Numbered from the stretch's first letter, positions 1-8,605 are shown. The stretch: 64,000 nt of DNA from Roseovarius arcticus (GCF_006125015.1 NZ_SZZN01000001.1:2542001-2606000), one strand, 5' to 3'. A program made the numbers and translations. The notes: generated by a model from the sequence alone, not told the origin.

Positions 1-214
1 TGCGCGGCTCGAACAGCATTTCGCCGTCATCGGTCTCGCTCATTGAGACGTCAATGGTGCGGTCGACCTTGGCGGGATCACCCGGCATGCCGATCAACAT
101 CACGGCTTGACCCTCGGCCTTGTCCGTATCATGTCCGCCATCGTGGCTACCCGAGGCAAAAACTGGAGCCGCCAAGGTGATCGTCAGCGCAGTTGTCAAA
201 AGTAGATTCTTCAT
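1..214 (-). CDS. Cupredoxin-like copper protein, partial (C-terminal part outside window)
   Basis: The visible 71 residues open with a clear Sec signal peptide (MKNLLLTTALTITLAAPVFA) and continue with a short His/Asp-rich stretch (GSHDGGHDTDK). This is followed by the start of a beta-sandwich of the kind seen in periplasmic cupredoxins. The gene runs off the left edge, so the copper ligands expected near the C terminus cannot be checked. It is the next gene downstream of the multicopper oxidase on the same strand (46 nt gap), which suggests a copper carrier or electron-transfer partner in the periplasm. The start ATG at 212-214 is the only one that yields the signal peptide. The family call rests on the N-terminal pattern and context only. 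Confidence 0.6.
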   Translation of the reverse strand, partial: MKNLLLTTALTITLAAPVFASGSHDGGHDTDKAEGQAVMLIGMPGDPAKVDRTIDVSMSETDDGEMLFEPR

Positions 215-260
215 CAGTATTTCCTTTGGATTTTGTTGAGGAATTGGATCAAATGGCCAG

Positions 261-1619
261 TCAGCCATTCGAAGTTGGTTTGGGTGTAAGAATGGTTTGG
301 GGGCTGTCGTTAGAGGCAAATTCAGGCAACTCGCCTGTCCATTCATAGGCCTGTTCGCCCGGAGGGTTCTTGTACCAGCCGGGATCGGCGTAATCGTCTG
401 CGTCAATGCCATCCCTCACCTTCACGACAGAAAACATGCCGCCCATTTCGATCGGTCCGTATGGCCCCCAGCCGGTCATCATCGGCACAGTGTTATCAGG
501 CAGCGGCATTTCCATTTTACCCATATCCGCCATACCCGCCGTACCCATCGGCATGTATTCAGGTTGGAACTGCCGGATCTTCTGCGTGAGTGGCTTCTTG
601 TTCACGCCAATGAAGGTAGGCACATCATGGCCCATGGCGTTCATCGTATGATGCGATTTATGGCAGTGGATCGCCCAGTCGCCCAGATGGTCGGCGGTGA
701 ACTCATAGGCCCGCATGGCCCCCACTGGGATATCGACGCTGACCTCGGGCCACTGCGCGGCCTCCGGCACCCAGCCGCCATCTGTGCAGGTGACCTTGAA
801 GTCATAGCCATGCATGTGGATTGGGTGGTTTGTCATCGTCAGGTTCCCGACGCGGACGCGCACCTTGTCGCCCTTGTTTACGACCAGCGGGTCGATGTCG
901 GGAAAGATCCGGCTGTTCCATGTCCAGAGGTTGAAGTCCGTCATCGTCATGATGCGCGGGACATATGTCCCCGGATCGATGTCAAAGGCGTTCAGCATAA
1001 TCAGGAAATCACGGTCGACCGGCATAAAGGTCGGGTCTTTAGGATGAACCACAAACATGCCCATCATTCCCATCGCCATCTGCACCATCTCATCCGCGTG
1101 CGGGTGATACATAAACGTGCCGGACTTGATCAAATCAAACTCGTAAACGTAGGTTTTTCCCGGCGGAATGCCGGGATGGCTGAGGCCACCAACACCGTCC
1201 ATGCCTGAGGGCAGGATCATGCCATGCCAATGCACGGTGGTGTGCTCCGGCAATTTGTTGGTGACGTAAATACGCACGCGGTCGCCTTCCACGGCCTCGA
1301 TCGTCGGGCCGGTCGATTGGCCATTGTAGCCCCAAAGATGTGCGATCATGCCATCGGCAAGTTCGCGCTCCACCGGTTCCGCGACGAGGTGGAATTCCTT
1401 GATTCCATTGTTCATTCGGTGTGGCAGCGTCCATCCATTCAGCGTCACGACCGGATTGTAGTCAGGTCCCGACGCCGGACGCGGCGAGATCGACGTTGCT
1501 GCGCTATCCCTCTGGGCGGCGTCAGGTAGACCCATATTCGTGGTCTTGCTCCATGCTTGGGACGAGACAAACGCTGCTCCTGCGGCGCCGGCCCCGAGTA
1601 ATTGACGTCTATTCAACAT
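261..1619 (-). CDS. TAT-exported multicopper oxidase
   Basis: 452 residues. The N terminus has a twin-arginine signal (NRRQLLGAGAAGAAF), so the protein is exported folded. All four copper-binding blocks of the multicopper oxidase family are present: HWH at 130-132, HPH at 172-174, HPIHMH at 265-270 and HCHKSHHTMNAM at 318-329. The last two blocks also supply the type 1 copper ligands. A Met-rich loop (MVQMAMGMMGMF) follows the second block, and more Met residues cluster near 355-395, as is common in cuprous-oxidising members. At 452 aa it is shorter than the CopA type (about 600 aa). Likely role: periplasmic oxidation of Cu(I) and copper detoxification. It lies 11 nt after the TolC-like gene and before the cupredoxin gene. 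Confidence 0.93.
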   Translation of the reverse strand: MLNRRQLLGAGAAGAAFVSSQAWSKTTNMGLPDAAQRDSAATSISPRPASGPDYNPVVTLNGWTLPHRMNNGIKEFHLVAEPVERELADGMIAHLWGYNGQSTGPTIEAVEGDRVRIYVTNKLPEHTTVHWHGMILPSGMDGVGGLSHPGIPPGKTYVYEFDLIKSGTFMYHPHADEMVQMAMGMMGMFVVHPKDPTFMPVDRDFLIMLNAFDIDPGTYVPRIMTMTDFNLWTWNSRIFPDIDPLVVNKGDKVRVRVGNLTMTNHPIHMHGYDFKVTCTDGGWVPEAAQWPEVSVDIPVGAMRAYEFTADHLGDWAIHCHKSHHTMNAMGHDVPTFIGVNKKPLTQKIRQFQPEYMPMGTAGMADMGKMEMPLPDNTVPMMTGWGPYGPIEMGGMFSVVKVRDGIDADDYADPGWYKNPPGEQAYEWTGELPEFASNDSPQTILTPKPTSNG

Positions 1620-1630
1620 GTCATATCCTT

Positions 1631-3094
1631 TCAGTGTCCTGCGCCGCCACTAGCGGCAAGTGTTGCACCCATCCCACTGGCACCGCCGCTGCCTGCGCCG
1701 CCGCCGTAGATCGCGGCGGTCAGATTAGCCTGAGCCATAAAGAATTCGCGTTTTGCGTTCGCAGACTCGAGTGATGCACCGAGTTTTTCGCGCACATCGG
1801 TCAGCAACTCGAAGGTGTTGGTGATCATGCCGTTGTAAGACAGCAGACCCTCTTCCTCGACGGTCTGGCGCAACGGCACCAGAACGTCGCGATAGTGCCG
1901 CGCGATCTTGTAGGAGGCCTGATAGGCAGTCTCAGCGCCGCGTGCTTCGGAGCGGACATTTACCGCCTTTTCGGCAAGGACATTGGCCGCCTGTAGGTAT
2001 GCCAACTCGGCTTTTCGCATCCGGGCCTTGCCGGTGTCGTAGATCGGGATGACAAACTCCAACTCCACCTGAGGGGTGGTTTCGGTCGACCTCTCTCCAT
2101 CTTCGACCTCTCGCTCCGCCTCAAAACCAGCGATGATTTCGAGGTCTGTGACCAGCCGAGTCTGATCTGTCAGCCCAAAGGCCGCTGCCTGCGCCTCGAG
2201 GCCCAGCTTTGCCACGCGCAGATCAACACGGTTGTTTAGCGCCTTGCTCTCGATGTTTGGCATGCGCCCGACAGAACGCGGCAATGCGGGCAAGGCATCA
2301 GGGACGTAGTAATCCACATCGGCTCCCCAAAGGCCCATGAGCCTTGTAAGCTCTTCCTTCGCACCGGTTGCATTCATCCGCGCTTGCGCCAACTGCCCCG
2401 CCAGTTCGGCGTTGAAAGCCTGCTCTCGCGCCTGACCGGCCTTGTTCAGCGCGCCTGTCTCACCCAACTTGCGAGCCAGTTCGGACCCCGCGTCGGATGT
2501 GGCCTTGGCGCGCTTGAGGTAGCTCACCGTCTCGAAGGTGGCGACAGCGTTGATCCATGCCTGCCGGGTTTGGTTCGCGAGTGTCAGCGTTTCGTTCACT
2601 GCTGTCAGCTGCGCTGCCCGGAAATTTACGTCCGCCAGTGCGACCCGCTGCTTGCGTGTTTTGGCGTCCAGAATGTTGGTCGCAATCATGCCCTCAATCG
2701 CACGGTATGCGCCCAGTTCGGCAGCCCCGATGCCGAGCAGGCCTATAGACACCACGGGATTTTCTGGCGTCGCCTGTTGCCACGCCTCGGTGGCCGACAA
2801 ACCAACATTTGCGTAGGCGGCCTGCAGCCCCTTGTTGTTGAGCAAAGCGACCTGAACGGCTGTGTCAGCGGAAATCGTCTTGCGTTGCACCATGCCTTGC
2901 ACTTCACGGTTCAGTGCTTCGTTTTCGGCCTGTGTTTGCGCGAACGCAGTGCGCTTTCCGATGGCCATAGATGTCTGGCCCGCCACATTGCCAAAACCCG
3001 CCTTGGATTCTGAATAGACGCCTGGGATCGCGGTAGCGCAGGCGCCAAGGACCAATGGAAAGCCGACGACCAATGAAAAGTTCATCAGACGCAT
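1631..3094 (-). CDS. TolC/CusC-family outer membrane efflux lipoprotein
   Basis: 487 residues from the ATG at 3092-3094. The N terminus is a lipoprotein signal with lipobox LVLGAC, as in CusC. The body is long and helical, with the internal duplication typical of outer membrane efflux proteins (for example QAAYANVGLSATEAWQQA near the front and a second heptad-rich half). An upstream in-frame extension of 58 codons exists, but it overlaps the preceding gene and lacks signal features. The chosen ATG instead sits in a TGATG overlap with that gene's stop, which implies translational coupling. The role would be the outer membrane channel of a metal or drug efflux system. No RND pump or adaptor gene is adjacent, so its inner-membrane partner must lie elsewhere. 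Confidence 0.88.
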   Translation of the reverse strand: MRLMNFSLVVGFPLVLGACATAIPGVYSESKAGFGNVAGQTSMAIGKRTAFAQTQAENEALNREVQGMVQRKTISADTAVQVALLNNKGLQAAYANVGLSATEAWQQATPENPVVSIGLLGIGAAELGAYRAIEGMIATNILDAKTRKQRVALADVNFRAAQLTAVNETLTLANQTRQAWINAVATFETVSYLKRAKATSDAGSELARKLGETGALNKAGQAREQAFNAELAGQLAQARMNATGAKEELTRLMGLWGADVDYYVPDALPALPRSVGRMPNIESKALNNRVDLRVAKLGLEAQAAAFGLTDQTRLVTDLEIIAGFEAEREVEDGERSTETTPQVELEFVIPIYDTGKARMRKAELAYLQAANVLAEKAVNVRSEARGAETAYQASYKIARHYRDVLVPLRQTVEEEGLLSYNGMITNTFELLTDVREKLGASLESANAKREFFMAQANLTAAIYGGGAGSGGASGMGATLAASGGAGH

Positions 3095-3315
3095 CAGTTG
3101 CCCTCCGACTGTTCTTGGTTGACCGAGCGCCAATCGCGCGGGCCGGTGGGGCCGCGATAGGTGTACCCCTCCAAGGGGCTCTGGTACCCGATTGGTGAGG
3201 ATATCGCCGTGTTGGTGACCGCCTGTTGTGCCGTAACGTTGGGCAGCGGAGCAGGCTCGTATGCACATGCACCAAGAGTGAGGGCTGATGCCCCCATAAG
3301 TAGATGGGTTTTCAT
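3094..3315 (-). CDS. Small hypothetical lipoprotein
   Basis: 73 residues starting at the ATG at 3313-3315. It begins with a lipoprotein signal with lipobox LTLGAC followed by Ala, then a Pro-rich mature part of about 55 residues with no recognised domain. A start 12 codons further upstream is possible but would put charged residues before the signal. The stop codon overlaps the start of the TolC-like gene (TGATG), so the two are coupled. Small lipoproteins beside copper-efflux genes are frequent, but the function is unknown. Confidence 0.7.
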   Translation of the reverse strand: MKTHLLMGASALTLGACAYEPAPLPNVTAQQAVTNTAISSPIGYQSPLEGYTYRGPTGPRDWRSVNQEQSEGN

Positions 3316-3390
3316 GATGTAACCTGACTGATGGACTTCGGGTTCACGCACAAATATGCGGAAAGCGATGACCCCGTTAGGGGCCTTGGA

Positions 3391-3795
3391 TCAGATCAGG
3401 GATTGGGGAGGCCGTAGAAAATCGGACGCTTCGAGCGAAGCCGCCTGCATGTGCAAAACTAGATACCTGCCAGCCGCAGTGCGTTCGACAAATACACCGT
3501 CGGCCTCTTCGAGTACGACCGAAACGCAGATGCCGTTGCAACATTTCCCAGACGCTTGATTTGGTTCTCCGTCTTTGGAGGCAGAGTTACTTTCGCCATG
3601 CATGGAATCTGATGAGTCAGCGCCATGAGCATGACCCATATCAATTTGGTCGGAACTGACCGATGCGACGTGATGGTCGCCGTGCATGCCAGACGCAGCG
3701 TGTGTCGCGGAGGTGGGCAAAAACAACAATGCGCAGACGATCACAAGCTGTGAAAGTGCCTTGATACATGCAACAATGGTCTTCTTGGATTTCAT
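3391..3795 (-). CDS. Exported His/Cys-containing protein, likely metal-linked
   Basis: 134 residues from the ATG at 3793-3795 (an upstream in-frame ATG at 3831 would add 12 residues). A Sec signal ending near THAAS is followed by a His/Met/Asp-rich segment (GMHGDHHV, then DMGHAHG) and a central KCCNGIC motif. The C terminus ends in a short Pro-containing tail (LRPPQ). The layout of signal peptide, His-rich middle, Cys pair and PP tail resembles short copper-associated periplasmic proteins of the DUF2946/CopL kind, but I cannot confirm the family. The gene at 14451 has a similar build. It is the first gene of the minus-strand copper set and lies 75 nt ahead of the small lipoprotein gene. Confidence 0.6.
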   Translation of the reverse strand: MKSKKTIVACIKALSQLVIVCALLFLPTSATHAASGMHGDHHVASVSSDQIDMGHAHGADSSDSMHGESNSASKDGEPNQASGKCCNGICVSVVLEEADGVFVERTAAGRYLVLHMQAASLEASDFLRPPQSLI

Positions 3796-4023
3796 ACATT
3801 GCATTTTCAGGGTAAACGGAACACCTGTCAATCCATTGGAGGGCGGTGGGCATCAAACTTCTCGTGAGGTCGGCTTTCAACTGCCGTTGGTTTTCAAATC
3901 GCACTCAATTTCGCAAGTGGCACGTGTCGGCGTGCAAAGCTGACCCCGTGGTGGGGTGATCGGACGCGTTTTCCATCGTTGTCGGCACGCGCATCATGTT
4001 CTGATCAGAGCCGCCAGAAGAAC

Positions 4024-4053
4024 GCGCCCCGCAGGTCACTTGCCTGCGGGCGC
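4024..4053 (-). terminator. Rho-independent terminator of the two-component operon
   Basis: An almost perfect hairpin (GCGCCCGCAGG paired with CCTGCGGGGCGC, 7-nt loop) lies 11 nt after the histidine kinase stop. On the minus strand it is followed by a short T-rich stretch (GTTCTTCT). It separates the two-component operon from the copper genes that follow in the same direction. Confidence 0.75.
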
Positions 4054-4064
4054 ATTGATAGCAG

Positions 4065-5456
4065 TTAACTCTGGTCCGCACCCTTTCGCGGCAGGACGAG
4101 CGCCGCCAACAGCCCACCATCTGGCCGGTTCTCCAGACGAACATCGCCACCATGGGCGCGGGCAATCGTTCGGGCGATTGATAGGCCCAGTCCTGTCCCG
4201 CCCGTATTGCGAGAGCGTGATTTCTCAAGCCGAAAGAAAGGCTCAAAGACGCGCTCCAGATCCGCTTCGGGAACGCCCGAGCCGTTATCGACTATTTCGA
4301 TAGCGATAGTTTCTGCAACGTCCGTAACAGACACCGTGGCACCGCCCCCATATCGCTGTGCGTTCTCGATGAGATTCCGCAAGGCGCGGCGGATTGCGTT
4401 CGGACGCATCCGGACATTTACTTGGTCGATCTCGCCGACCTCAAAACCATCATGCATGTCCTGCTGAAGCCTCTTCAGAAAGTCGCGCATTTCAACAGTC
4501 TGCGCTTCTTCCGAGGTGGCCATGCCGTGCGCGAATGCCAGGGTGGATTCGACCATAACCTGCATCTCTTCGATGGACGAAATCATGCTGATGCGAATGT
4601 CCTCCTCATCGACGATTTCGGCATGCACACGTAGCGCCGTCAGCGGCGAGCGCAGATCATGTCCCAGCGCCGCCAGCACTCTGGTGCGGTCTGCAATGTG
4701 GCGGGTCAGGCGGCCTTGCATGTCGTTAAAGGCGACCGTCAGATCGCGCACCTCGCGCGGACCCGTTGCGGGCAAGGCGCCCGGCGTCTCGCCTCTGCCA
4801 AAGCTTTCGGCTGCCGATGCCACACGCCTCAACGGGCCAGTAAGGCAACTCAGAAGAAACCATACCGCACCGATCAGCAACAAAGCGGCGGTGATGCCAA
4901 AACTGAGGGTCGAGATCACCGGCCATTGCAGCGGAGGTCGATTGAACCGCGTATCGACATTCAGCCACCGCCCATCCTGCAATCCAACCGACACGCTCAT
5001 TTCCAGCGACGACAGCCCGCCTTGCATCATTTGCAAATGCAGATTGCTGGCATCCGCGTTGATATGGGACATCGGCATCAACGTGCCGTCGGCCTCGTGC
5101 AGTTCGACCCGGATTGGGCGATCATCGCCCGGCCCCAGAAGCGTGCGCATACGCGCCTCGACGCTGCCGCCATCTACATGATTCAGATGATCAACAGTCG
5201 GCGTGGAGGTCACGTCAAACCGCACCAACGGCGAGTCAGCCGCGCGCAGGATCGAGGCCTGCAATTCCGGCGGTGCTTCCTCGATCAGGCGGGCGACGTT
5301 CGCGGCCCGCCCCGCCGCCTCAGCCCCCAGTGCCGCGCGAACCGCAAGCCCGCGTTCGTCCACGAAAAGCCACAGGCTGATCGCTTGTGCCAGCATCAAA
5401 GAGCCGATGATCAGCAGCACCAATTGGCCCTGCAAGCTGCTCAGAAATCTGCGCAT
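4065..5456 (-). CDS. Sensor histidine kinase, probable metal or envelope sensor
   Basis: 463 residues. It has TM1 at about 10-32, a periplasmic domain at about 33-180, TM2 at about 181-203, HAMP at about 204-255, then a HisKA domain with the phospho-accepting H266 in GHDLRSP. The HATPase domain has N box NLIENAQRYGG, G1 DNGSGV and G2 GTGLGLS. The periplasmic part contains a His/Met-rich stretch (MPMSHINADASNLHLQMM). That would suit metal binding, given the copper genes next door, but this is inference. The ATG overlaps the response regulator's stop (TGATG), the usual coupling of such pairs. A terminator follows directly. Confidence 0.92.
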   Translation of the reverse strand: MRRFLSSLQGQLVLLIIGSLMLAQAISLWLFVDERGLAVRAALGAEAAGRAANVARLIEEAPPELQASILRAADSPLVRFDVTSTPTVDHLNHVDGGSVEARMRTLLGPGDDRPIRVELHEADGTLMPMSHINADASNLHLQMMQGGLSSLEMSVSVGLQDGRWLNVDTRFNRPPLQWPVISTLSFGITAALLLIGAVWFLLSCLTGPLRRVASAAESFGRGETPGALPATGPREVRDLTVAFNDMQGRLTRHIADRTRVLAALGHDLRSPLTALRVHAEIVDEEDIRISMISSIEEMQVMVESTLAFAHGMATSEEAQTVEMRDFLKRLQQDMHDGFEVGEIDQVNVRMRPNAIRRALRNLIENAQRYGGGATVSVTDVAETIAIEIVDNGSGVPEADLERVFEPFFRLEKSRSRNTGGTGLGLSIARTIARAHGGDVRLENRPDGGLLAALVLPRKGADQS

Positions 5457-6178
5457 CAGCCTGCATCCTCGACATCAGTAGACAGGCAATACCCCCCGCC
5501 CCGCACTGTCGTGATCAGCTTAGGGCGCATGGGGTCCTTTTCGACGCTGCGTCGCAGCCTGCTGACTTGATTGTCGATCGTCCGGTCAAACAGCCCGGGC
5601 GTTCGCCCAGCAGTTAGATCAAGAAGCTGCTCACGCGTTAGAACGAGGCGCGGCCGCTCCAGAAGGACTGTCAGAAGCTTAAACTCAGAGACAGAGAGTT
5701 GCGACTCGGCGCCCTCATCACTTGTCAACACGCGCGTGTCGGTATCCAACGTCTGATGCCCGAATCTGACCCGCGTTCCGGTGAATGTACCGCCAAACAC
5801 CTCGGGCCGGGACGAACGTCTGATGATAGCCTTTACGCGCGCCAGTAATTCGCGTGGATTAAAGGGCTTGGCCAGATAGTCGTCGGCGCCGACTTCCAGG
5901 CCGACAATGCGGTCCATCTCTTCGCCAAGGGCCGTGAGCATCAAAATAGGTATTGAACCATTTGAGGACAGACGCCGGCACACCGAAAGCCCGTCTTCGC
6001 CCGGCATCATGACATCCAGCACGATCAGATCAAACCGGCTCTTCGCCAATTCTGCATCCATTTCAGCCGCATTTTCGGCCTTCGTAACCCGCATCCCGTT
6101 CTTCACCAAATAGCGAGAGACCGCATTTCGAATTTCAAGGCTGTCGTCGACAATAAGGATATGATGCAGATCGGCCAT
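5456..6178 (-). CDS. OmpR-family response regulator
   Basis: 240 residues. The receiver domain occupies about 6-120 with acidic pocket DD (11-12), phospho-acceptor D55 in VLDVMMPG and the conserved K in YLAKPF. A winged-helix DNA-binding domain lies at about 140-235 (SEFKLLTVLLERP, then DNQVSRLRRSVEKDP). It is the first gene of a two-gene operon with the histidine kinase and is divergent from the exported protein at 6361. The shared 182-nt intergenic region is therefore a candidate target. The TGTAACG motif there recurs upstream of the EF-hand gene. Confidence 0.93.
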   Translation of the reverse strand: MADLHHILIVDDSLEIRNAVSRYLVKNGMRVTKAENAAEMDAELAKSRFDLIVLDVMMPGEDGLSVCRRLSSNGSIPILMLTALGEEMDRIVGLEVGADDYLAKPFNPRELLARVKAIIRRSSRPEVFGGTFTGTRVRFGHQTLDTDTRVLTSDEGAESQLSVSEFKLLTVLLERPRLVLTREQLLDLTAGRTPGLFDRTIDNQVSRLRRSVEKDPMRPKLITTVRGGGYCLSTDVEDAG

Positions 6179-6231
6179 GCAGCAAGATTATAGGCATTGA
6201 ACCGAGATGTATCCGCTAATTGACTGAAAAA

Positions 6232-6245
6232 TGTAACGAAACGTA
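6232..6245. promoter_or_regulatory. Candidate regulator site (TGTAACG motif), copy 1
   Basis: The 14-mer TGTAACGAAACGTA lies in the divergent region between the OmpR-family regulator and the exported protein at 6361. A related 14-mer, TGTAACGCTTTGTA, occurs on the minus strand at 11336-11349, before the EF-hand exported protein. They share TGTAACG and GTA with a 4-nt variable core. This could be the site of the neighbouring response regulator, but two copies are weak evidence. Confidence 0.25.
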
Positions 6246-6360
6246 TCATGGATTGCCCATGTGACAGTCCATTACAAAGCCGCCCGCGCGGCCCATTGCG
6301 AATGGTTTTGCAATGCTCAAGTTGGGGTCATCGACAACGAGAGCAGAAGGAATCTTCACA

Positions 6361-6660
6361 ATGAAAAGCAATATCATCCAAGCCTTGGCACTTATCGGCG
6401 CCATTTCCGCAGGCGGCGTCGCCCAGGCAGATAACGGCTTCAAAACAGGCCATCACCCATTTGTTGCATCGAGCGCCGGGACAAGTTCAGGCGTAATGAC
6501 GAAAGGCAGCGTCGGGCACAACGGCGCCTTTATCGACGGCAAGGTTCAACCTGACCGCGCTGACGCCCATTCCCAGAGCGTAACCAGGGGTGAGATGACC
6601 ATGGGACGCGATATGCAGTCCAATGGCCCGCTTCCGCCGGAGGCCGGCAACGAGCGCTGA
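6361..6660 (+). CDS. Small exported protein, unknown function
   Basis: 99 residues. The ATG at 6361 gives a Sec signal (ALALIGAISAGGVAQA) followed by a polar, Gly/Ser/His-containing mature chain with no cysteine and no recognised domain. An in-frame start 16 codons upstream would mask the signal peptide. It is transcribed divergently from the two-component operon and is followed by a strong GC hairpin at 6712. The position suggests a target of that regulator, perhaps in metal or envelope stress. The function is unknown. Confidence 0.6.
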   Translation: MKSNIIQALALIGAISAGGVAQADNGFKTGHHPFVASSAGTSSGVMTKGSVGHNGAFIDGKVQPDRADAHSQSVTRGEMTMGRDMQSNGPLPPEAGNER

Positions 6661-6711
6661 TGCAGTATGCCCTATCGCGCCAGAGAGCGTCCTAGGTAAA
6701 TTGAAGAGAAT

Positions 6712-6746
6712 GCGGGCGGCCGGGGCATAAACCCACGACCGCCCGC
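6712..6746 (+). terminator. Stem-loop after the 6361 gene
   Basis: Perfect 8-bp stem GCGGGCGG/CCGCCCGC, extendable with mismatches, 51 nt after the stop codon. There is no following U tract, so it may act as a transcript-end stabiliser rather than an intrinsic terminator. Confidence 0.45.
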
Positions 6747-6817
6747 GAAGCTTGATAGCTCCAAAACGCGGCAAGGTAAAAGGCCGCACGATCAGCTCTG
6801 GCTTTCCAAAGCGCTAC

Positions 6818-6843
6818 AAAAAATCCCCGCAATGCCGTGCGGG
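6818..6843 (-). terminator. Intrinsic-terminator-like hairpin on the minus strand
   Basis: On the minus strand the stem CCCGC/GCGGG with an 8-nt loop is followed by GATTTTTTG. No minus-strand gene lies upstream for about 2 kb, so it looks orphaned by rearrangement. Confidence 0.4.
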
Positions 6844-6982
6844 CGTTGTCTGAGATGGGACCGCTGCATTAATATGAATGGGCTGGCAGTTAACCAAAAC
6901 ATTGCAGATTGTGGACCATAAGTAGACATACTATCTCGCAACACAGGTATATCTGAAAATTGCCCGTGCGCAGGGAGTCAGA

Positions 6983-7249
6983 ATGTTAGTTAATGCAGCA
7001 CTCCCTATTAAAGTTACCATGTGGACGTCAGCTATGAAACACGCGAAGAAAAGTCACGTCTTTTCGTATAGACGCTTGGAGACTCATGCCTTGATCAATT
7101 GGATCGACACCTATTTTCGGATCCAGGGCACGACGGATCTTTGGCCCATTGGAGCGTCAGCCTCGAATGGCTGTATCCGGAACTCGAACGATCACGTCAT
7201 CCCGTTTTATGACCAAGGGCTGATGAAACCGCTGGAAGCAGTTCTGTGA
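6983..7249 (+). pseudogene. L,D-transpeptidase (YkuD) C-terminal remnant
   Basis: The 88-codon frame contains the C-terminal signature of YkuD-type L,D-transpeptidases: FRIQGTTDLWPIG, then ASNGCIR with the catalytic Cys, then DHVIPFYDQ. The N-terminal half of the domain, with the upstream His motif, is missing, and the first 45 codons do not resemble the family. The stop overlaps the GTG start of the DsbA-like gene (GTGA). This suggests the pair was an operon before the front of the transpeptidase was lost. A short active protein is unlikely. The usual role is peptidoglycan cross-linking. Confidence 0.6.
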
Positions 7250-8013
7250 CGACCAGTCGTCGGGATCTACTGATCATAGGTGGGATTGTTGGTGCTGTAT
7301 ACGGACTGCGCGCCATGCCTTGGAATCTTGTTCTCGGTCGTGGTCCCAAGTACTTTGCCATCGATTCACTACCCCCGTTTCGGACTGTGCAATCCGGGCG
7401 AGAGATATCGGGGGCGTCCGCGGCCTTCATCGGCCTCGATGCGCCGAACGGAGACGCCGAGGCCAGGCGGGCACGCGCCGCCGCAGTCAAGTCCGACCTT
7501 TGTGGCGCATTGTTTGGGACTGCGATCTCTCAGGATGTTGTTCCCATCGCCTATTTCAGCGAGTTTCGTTGCCCATACTGCCGCGCGATAGAGCGTGACC
7601 TTGATGACATCATGGCGACCGATCCCGACACGATCCGCATAATTCAACATGAGCTACCGATTTTTGGTCCATCTTCGGAGCTTGCAGCACGAGCATCAGT
7701 GGCCGCTGCGCGGCAGGGATTGCAGCAACCTTTGCGACGACGGTTTATGCGTACGCCGTTTTTGGCTGACCAACGCTCCGTTCTCGCCATCGCATCCAGC
7801 GTCGGCCTCGACACCGACAAATTGGTGAAGGACATGAACTCTCCCGAGGTGCAGGCCGAACTGGACCGCACGCGCGCGCTGGCCGACGTCTTCGGTTTCG
7901 TTGGAACACCGGGGCTTGTTGTCGGGCACACGGTGATTCTGGGGGCACTGCCGACACCGCTTCTAAGGCGTATCATTACCGACGAGCATTCAATGCCCCA
8001 AGTAGCGTGCTGA
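7246..8013 (+). CDS. DsbA-family thiol oxidoreductase, TAT-like signal
   Basis: 255 residues from a GTG start at 7246 that overlaps the stop of the transpeptidase remnant. The N terminus has SRRDLLIIGG, a twin-arginine-type motif, then a hydrophobic stretch, so the protein is exported or anchored. The thioredoxin-fold active site is C109-P-Y-C112 in FSEFRCPYC. The cis-Pro loop is VGTPGLVVG near residue 226. Family members oxidise or isomerise disulfides in periplasmic proteins, including cytochrome and copper proteins. Length fits the DsbA/Com1 group. The next gene starts 4 nt after the stop. Confidence 0.88.
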   Translation: MTTSRRDLLIIGGIVGAVYGLRAMPWNLVLGRGPKYFAIDSLPPFRTVQSGREISGASAAFIGLDAPNGDAEARRARAAAVKSDLCGALFGTAISQDVVPIAYFSEFRCPYCRAIERDLDDIMATDPDTIRIIQHELPIFGPSSELAARASVAAARQGLQQPLRRRFMRTPFLADQRSVLAIASSVGLDTDKLVKDMNSPEVQAELDRTRALADVFGFVGTPGLVVGHTVILGALPTPLLRRIITDEHSMPQVAC

Positions 8014-8017
8014 AACC

Positions 8018-8605
8018 ATGAACACACCGTCGCACATGCTGCTCGGAGCCGCAGTCTTTGCGCGTCCCATGGCTCCAACGGTCCTTGTGGCTGCATTGCT
8101 TGGCGGGCTCGCGCCGGACGTTCCCATGTTCGTGATGGTGTTTTGGAGCACGCGGCTTTTAGGGATTCCCGAGCATGAGGTGTTCGGGCAGCTCTACTTT
8201 TCAGATGTCTGGCAAGCCATCTTCGCCATTGATCACGGGTTCTTCGTCTGGGGTAGTCTGTTCGGTCTTGCGGTCTGGCGCGGATCAATCCTATTGCGCG
8301 CCTTCGCAGGCTCAGGAGTGCTGCACGCCTTCGCGGATTTTCTGACTCATCACGATGACGCGCGCCGCCAGTTCTGGCCACTCACGGATTGGGTATTCCG
8401 AAGCCCAATTAGCTATTGGGACACAAGGTACTACGGCAGCATTTTTACGATGTTCGAGTTCGGTTTGGTGCTTGTACTCACCTGTTTCCTGCTGTGGCGG
8501 CTCCGTAGTCCCCTAGAACGCATCTTGGTGCTGGCAGTTTCAGCGCCGGTTATTCTGTCAGTTCTTCTGACGGGGACCTTTCACGGACTTCACGGCATGG
8601 GCTGA
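8018..8605 (+). CDS. YdjM-like (DUF457-type) membrane protein
   Basis: 195 residues with four or five hydrophobic segments. An N-terminal PSHMLLGAAVFA and internal DHG and LTHHDDAR motifs give the spaced His/Asp pattern of the YdjM/metal-dependent membrane hydrolase group. It starts 4 nt after the DsbA-like gene and is probably co-transcribed. The biochemical role of this family is poorly defined; the His/Asp residues suggest metal binding. Confidence in the family is moderate. Confidence 0.6.
   Translation: MNTPSHMLLGAAVFARPMAPTVLVAALLGGLAPDVPMFVMVFWSTRLLGIPEHEVFGQLYFSDVWQAIFAIDHGFFVWGSLFGLAVWRGSILLRAFAGSGVLHAFADFLTHHDDARRQFWPLTDWVFRSPISYWDTRYYGSIFTMFEFGLVLVLTCFLLWRLRSPLERILVLAVSAPVILSVLLTGTFHGLHGMG

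Larger units (their letters stand above)
6661..6982. other. Intergenic region with two hairpins
   Basis: No gene is seen. A GC-rich stem-loop at 6712-6746 (GCGGGCGG paired with CCGCCCGC) follows the 6361 gene and lacks a U tract. A second hairpin at 6818-6843 carries a T run only when read on the minus strand. Confidence 0.6.

Noticed and set aside
297..1208. 303-codon plus-strand frame opposite the multicopper oxidase
   Set aside because: His/Arg-rich translation, no family pattern, entirely antisense to a strongly supported gene.
3803..3832. MerR-type promoter before the His/Cys protein (TTGACA with imperfect CAGG/CCTG dyad)
   Set aside because: It would place the transcript start almost on the chosen ATG, and the dyad is weak.
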